Assembly (NCBI GenBank): GCA_020430675.1
Contig: JAGQJJ010000139.1
Coordinates: forward strand, 1 to 8,204
Direction of reading: 5' to 3'
DNA length: 8,204 bases
DNA from: Myxococcales bacterium
GTDB taxonomy: Bacteria > Myxococcota > Bradymonadia > UBA7976 > UBA1532
Of this stretch, positions 5,487 to 8,204 are shown in pieces. Made by a program: the position numbers and the translations under genes. The first letter of the stretch is position 1; every line of letters starts with the position of its first letter. A model generated the notes under the pieces. That model made no database searches. It saw only the letters and a list, made by a program, of their open reading frames with translations, and was not told the origin of the DNA.

Positions 5487-7220
5487 TCAGGAGCGCGATG
5501 CGATTGCAAGCGGTTGGCGCGTCGAGAAAAACCGACCGATGGGTCGCAAGATGGCATCGCCGTCGCCGATGAGACGCACTTCGTAGTCATGCGGCGCGGG
5601 GGCCACGTGGCGGGCGCCGGCGAGCAGCGGTTCGAGCGGCCGGTCGGACACATGCACGAACCCTTCGACCGCCTCGCCAGCCAGCGCGCGGCGTCGCGCC
5701 CTCAGCGTCGCGGCCTCGAGCGCGAAGATGGCCCGTCCGTCATCATCGGCCACGCAGTCGCCGATCAGCGCGGCCCCGGCCTCATCGAAGTCGCCACGCA
5801 AGATGTCAGCATCCCATCGTCCGGCGTCGATGCCATCGCGCAGCGCGGCGAACACATCGCCGAAGCCATCACGGCGCACCGTCTGGCTGAAATGGCGCAG
5901 CAGGTTGGTCATCTGTGTCGCCGCGATGAGGAAGTCGCGCGGCGCCGCCGGGCTGTCGAGGTGGTGGAACGACGAGAAGATCGCCGGGTGCGCCTTCACC
6001 GCCAGCAGCTCGTCGGCCGTCAGCGTGGCCCGCGAGAGCGAGGTGTAGCCATCGAAGCGCAGCGCGCCGACCTGCTCGCGATGATAGGGCGTGTCGGGCA
6101 GCACGCAGAGCGTCTGCGCCGTGGTGCGCACGTCGCGCTCGACCAGCGCCCGCACCAGCGCCAGCGACGCGGCGAGGTCTTCCGGCGTCTCTTCGGGGAA
6201 GCCGAAGATGAAGGTGCAATACGGCGTGATGCCCGCTGCGCGCGTGGCCTCTACGGTGGGCAGCACGCGCTCGACGCGCAGCTTCTTGCCCATGACCCGC
6301 TGCAAGCGCGCCGAGCCGGTCTCGACGCCGTACAAGATGCCATCGCACCCCGCCTGGGCCATCAATTGCAGCAAGGCATCGTCGACGCAGTCGATGCGCG
6401 TCGAGCAGCCCCAGGCCAACGGACGGCCGGCGGCGATGAACGCCTCGCAGAAGGCCCGCACCGCGCGTTTGTCGACGGTGAAGATGTCATCGGTGAAAGT
6501 GACATGGCGCACCCCGCGATGGGTGGCCAGCCAGCGCAGCTCGTCGATCAGGCTCGCCGGTGAGCGGGTGCGGTGGCGCCGCGCAAAAAACGCCGAGGTC
6601 GAGCAGAACGTGCAGGCCCACGGGCAGCCGCGGCCCGACTCGACGGCGGCGACGGGCCCGGGCGGCAGCAGATCCCAGGCGGGGCGGGGCAGGGCGTCGA
6701 GGTCATCGCAGGGCGGCCCCGGCGCGTTCTCGACCACGCGCCCGCCTTGCCGCCATGACAAGCCGGGGACCCCCGAAAGGTCGCCCTCGCCGCGCAAGGC
6801 GCGCAGCAAGCGCGGGAAGCTGGCCTCGGTCTCGCCGCGCAGCACCAGATCGACGCAATCGAAGGCTTCGAGCAGCGCCCCGGCCATCGCCGTCGCCTGC
6901 GGACCGCCGAACACGATCGGCACCTCGGGCGCGCGGCGCCGCACGGCGCGGGCGAGCGTGAGCTGGGCGGGCAGGGTATGGCACCATGCGCTGATGCCGA
7001 CCAGCCGCGTGCCATCGGCCAACAGGGCCTCGGCGGCGGCCTCGGCGGCGGCGCGATCGGGGAAGTGCATCGGCCCGAGGTGCACGCGCGGCAGCACCCC
7101 GGGCTGCCGGCGGGCGAGCGCGGCGAGCAACAGCAGCCCCACCGGCACCTGCGTATTCTTCCACGCATTGACCAGCGCGGTTGAAGGCGGCACCAGCACG
7201 AGGGGGAAGCGGTTGGTCAC
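5487..7220 (-). CDS. Radical SAM protein with B12-binding-like N-terminal domain and unassigned C-terminal region
   Basis: A 577-residue enzyme if it starts at the GTG at 7218-7220. Residues 1-145 look like the cobalamin-binding Rossmann domain of class B radical SAM enzymes (VPIVFGGPQATAMAG at 100-114, DLVLRGETEASFPRLL at 124-139), but I do not find the DxHxxG lower-ligand motif. The 4Fe-4S motif CxxxCxxC is Cys199, Cys203, Cys206 (ESGRGCPWACTFCST). The TIM-barrel part runs to about 380, with TDDIF (243-247), YGVETGSARLQRVMGK (297-312) and CTFIFGFPEETPEDL (335-349). Residues about 400-577 match no domain I recognise. The GTG start is supported by GGAG at 7231-7234, inside the last codons of the NTF2-like gene; a longer frame to 7481 would only read that gene in another frame. 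Relatives modify tetrapyrroles, peptides, phosphonates or lipids; the reaction here cannot be named. Confidence 0.92.
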   Translation of the reverse strand: MTNRFPLVLVPPSTALVNAWKNTQVPVGLLLLAALARRQPGVLPRVHLGPMHFPDRAAAEAAAEALLADGTRLVGISAWCHTLPAQLTLARAVRRRAPEVPIVFGGPQATAMAGALLEAFDCVDLVLRGETEASFPRLLRALRGEGDLSGVPGLSWRQGGRVVENAPGPPCDDLDALPRPAWDLLPPGPVAAVESGRGCPWACTFCSTSAFFARRHRTRSPASLIDELRWLATHRGVRHVTFTDDIFTVDKRAVRAFCEAFIAAGRPLAWGCSTRIDCVDDALLQLMAQAGCDGILYGVETGSARLQRVMGKKLRVERVLPTVEATRAAGITPYCTFIFGFPEETPEDLAASLALVRALVERDVRTTAQTLCVLPDTPYHREQVGALRFDGYTSLSRATLTADELLAVKAHPAIFSSFHHLDSPAAPRDFLIAATQMTNLLRHFSQTVRRDGFGDVFAALRDGIDAGRWDADILRGDFDEAGAALIGDCVADDDGRAIFALEAATLRARRRALAGEAVEGFVHVSDRPLEPLLAGARHVAPAPHDYEVRLIGDGDAILRPIGRFFSTRQPLAIASRS

Positions 7221-7227
7221 CGCGGGG

Positions 7228-7599
7228 TCACTCCGTGGGCAGCGGGATGCCCATCTTGCGCAGGAAGGTGAGCTGGTCGAAGTAGTTGCGCTGGTGCACG
7301 ATCTGCCCGTCTTGAATCTGGTAGAAGTTCGCGCCCGGCAGGCCGCTGGCGTCGGTCCACTCCAGGATGACAAACTCGCCCGCGTCGTGAAGGTGCCCGA
7401 CATTGCAGTACAAATTGCCCGCGGCAAAGTACGCGGTGAACGCGCCGTGAATGCTGATGCGCCCCTTGATCGGGTCGGCAAACATCAGGTGCAGGGTCGC
7501 TTCGTCGGCATAGAGCGACATGATGGCGTCGAGATCGGCCTGGTTGAACAGCTCGATCCAGCGCTGCACGACTTCGATGGGCTTCAGGTTCGACCTCAT
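7228..7599 (-). CDS. NTF2-like / SnoaL-type ketosteroid isomerase fold protein
   Basis: A 123-residue protein of the usual length for this fold. It opens with the helix PIEVVQRWIELFNQADLDAI and the SLYADEATL turn that begins most NTF2/SnoaL domains, then ADPIKGRISIHGAFTAYFA, and ends with strands VILEWTDASG and NFYQIQDGQIVHQRNYFD. This C-terminal pattern (F-x-Q-x-x-DGxI-x-x-xR-x-Y-x-D) is common in the SnoaL-like branch. Members include isomerases, cyclases, hydrolases and non-catalytic binders; no specific activity can be assigned. I chose the ATG at 7597-7599 because GAGG (7605-7608) lies 5 nt upstream; in-frame ATGs at 7633-7635 and 7630-7632 preceded by GGGGAGG are alternatives adding 12 or 11 residues. 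It follows the AraC-family gene by 65 nt and precedes the radical SAM gene by 7 nt, so it is likely co-transcribed with both. Confidence 0.88.
   Translation of the reverse strand: MRSNLKPIEVVQRWIELFNQADLDAIMSLYADEATLHLMFADPIKGRISIHGAFTAYFAAGNLYCNVGHLHDAGEFVILEWTDASGLPGANFYQIQDGQIVHQRNYFDQLTFLRKMGIPLPTE
7231..7234 (-). promoter_or_regulatory. Shine-Dalgarno of the radical SAM gene within the NTF2-like gene end
   Basis: GGAG on the minus strand forms part of the last two sense codons (ACG GAG TGA) of the NTF2-like gene and lies 10 nt before the GTG at 7220. This decides the radical SAM start and suggests translational coupling of the two genes. Confidence 0.65.
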
Positions 7600-7664
7600 G
7601 GGGGCCTCGTCGGTCTGGGATGCTCCGCGCATCATGGCCCGCGGGCCCTCCCCGCACAAGCGGA
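7600..7664 (-). other. Short intergenic region with a 12-bp perfect palindrome
   Basis: The 65-nt gap between the AraC-family stop and the chosen NTF2-like start contains GGCCCGCGGGCC (7636-7647), a perfect palindrome, and a purine-rich GGGGAGGG (7646-7653, minus strand). The palindrome sits between that purine run and the alternative ATGs at 7630-7635, so it may influence which start is used; it could also be chance in DNA this rich in GC. Confidence 0.4.
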
Positions 7665-8204
7665 TCAGGCCTCGATGCCGGCCGCCTGCCAGCCGCGCCG
7701 CCACGCGGCCGGCGTCTGGCCCATCACCCGCCGGAAGACGCGCACGAAGGCATCCTCCGAGCCATAACCCACCGCCTCGGCCACCTGCGCGGTGCTCTGG
7801 CGTGGGTCGGCGAGGCGATCGAGCGCAACGTGCACCCGCCAGCGCGTCAGATATTGCAGCGGTGGGGTGCCGACCAGGCGGTTGAACCGCTCGGCAAAGG
7901 CCGAACGCGACAGGCCCACCGCCTCGGCCAGCGCGCCCACCGTCCACGCCTCGTCCGGTCGGCGATGGATCAGCGTCATCGCGTCGGCCACCTGCGCGTC
8001 GCCCAGCGCGCCGAGCAGGCCCTCGGCATGCGCCGGCAGCGAGGCGACATGGGCGCGCAGCACGTGTATGAAGACCAGATCGGTCAGCCGCGTGAGCATC
8101 GCCGAGACGCCCGGCCGGTAGCCATCCAACTCGGCCTCGACCAGCGTCAGCGTCGCCTTCAGCGTCGGCGAGGGCCGGGTCACCCGCAGCACCGGCGGCA
8201 GCAG
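7665..8204 (-). CDS. AraC-family transcriptional regulator (N-terminus off the window)
   Basis: The frame is open to the window edge; 179 C-terminal residues are visible. It begins LLPPVLRVTR, which is typical of the end of the cupin-type sensor domain in AraC regulators of the AraC_binding_2/cupin_6 kind, followed by a helical linker (about 13-70). The DNA-binding domain has two helix-turn-helix units: WTVGALAEAVGLSRSAFAER (87-106) and VAEAVGYGSEDAFVRVFRRV (141-160), with the family signature ending MGQTPAAWRRG. The GTG at 8190-8192 is internal and not the true start. It is upstream of, and in the same direction as, the NTF2-like gene, so it may regulate that gene and the ones after it, or itself. 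The ligand is unknown. Confidence 0.93.
   Translation of the reverse strand: MLPPVLRVTRPSPTLKATLTLVEAELDGYRPGVSAMLTRLTDLVFIHVLRAHVASLPAHAEGLLGALGDAQVADAMTLIHRRPDEAWTVGALAEAVGLSRSAFAERFNRLVGTPPLQYLTRWRVHVALDRLADPRQSTAQVAEAVGYGSEDAFVRVFRRVMGQTPAAWRRGWQAAGIEA

Noticed and set aside
7221..7481. N-terminal extension of the radical SAM protein to 7481
   Set aside because: It only reads the NTF2-like gene in another frame with Ser/Thr/Arg-rich sequence; the GTG at 7220 begins the conserved domain and has a ribosome site.
5232..7767. Long plus-strand open frames (443 and 558 residues) opposite the SRPBCC, radical SAM and NTF2-like genes
   Set aside because: They have low-complexity Arg/Ser/Pro or Arg/His/Gly-rich composition and oppose well-supported genes.
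1..8204. Mobile element, CRISPR array, tRNA or rRNA genes, defence system
   Set aside because: No transposase or integrase motifs, no regularly spaced repeats, no tRNA-like cloverleaf noticed, and no nuclease or toxin-antitoxin pair among the genes.

Overview
The window is GC-rich and gene-dense, with proteins heavy in Ala, Arg, Gly and Leu and open antisense frames almost everywhere. This fits a high-GC Gram-negative bacterium. An RND pump implies an outer membrane, and the mix of RND pump, B12-type radical SAM enzyme, Fe(II)/2-oxoglutarate oxygenase and SpoIIM-like membrane protein would suit Myxococcota or a related proteobacterial lineage. The taxonomy is inference; there is no rRNA or lineage marker here.

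Layout: positions 1-2841 (+) hold the C-terminal ~90% of an RND efflux permease whose start lies off the left edge. Everything else is on the minus strand. Read in the direction of transcription, from the right edge leftwards: an AraC-family regulator cut by the window edge (7665-8204); a small NTF2/SnoaL-like protein (7228-7599); a radical SAM enzyme with a B12-binding-like N-domain, starting at GTG 7 nt after the previous stop (5487-7220); a membrane-anchored SRPBCC protein (4907-5434); a 2OG-Fe(II) oxygenase-like protein (3840-4838); a 211-bp gap with several hairpins; and a SpoIIM/DUF95-like membrane protein (2780-3628) that converges on the RND gene, the two coding regions overlapping tail-to-tail by 62 bp.

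How they may work together: the AraC, NTF2-like and radical SAM genes look like one unit (gaps of 65 and 7 nt, with the radical SAM Shine-Dalgarno in the last codons of the NTF2-like gene). The SRPBCC and oxygenase genes follow in the same direction with gaps of 52 and 68 nt and could be co-transcribed, though a hairpin after the SRPBCC gene may divide them. Radical SAM, 2OG oxygenase and two small ligand-binding folds under an AraC regulator could be a tailoring or small-molecule modification cassette, but no scaffold enzyme or precursor peptide is visible, so this is only a hypothesis. I see no RNA gene, CRISPR array, insertion sequence or integrase. Most of the window is ordinary; the points most worth a second look are the radical SAM protein with its unassigned C-terminal region, the mixed proton-relay signature of the RND pump, the convergent gene overlap, and the structured 211-bp gap.
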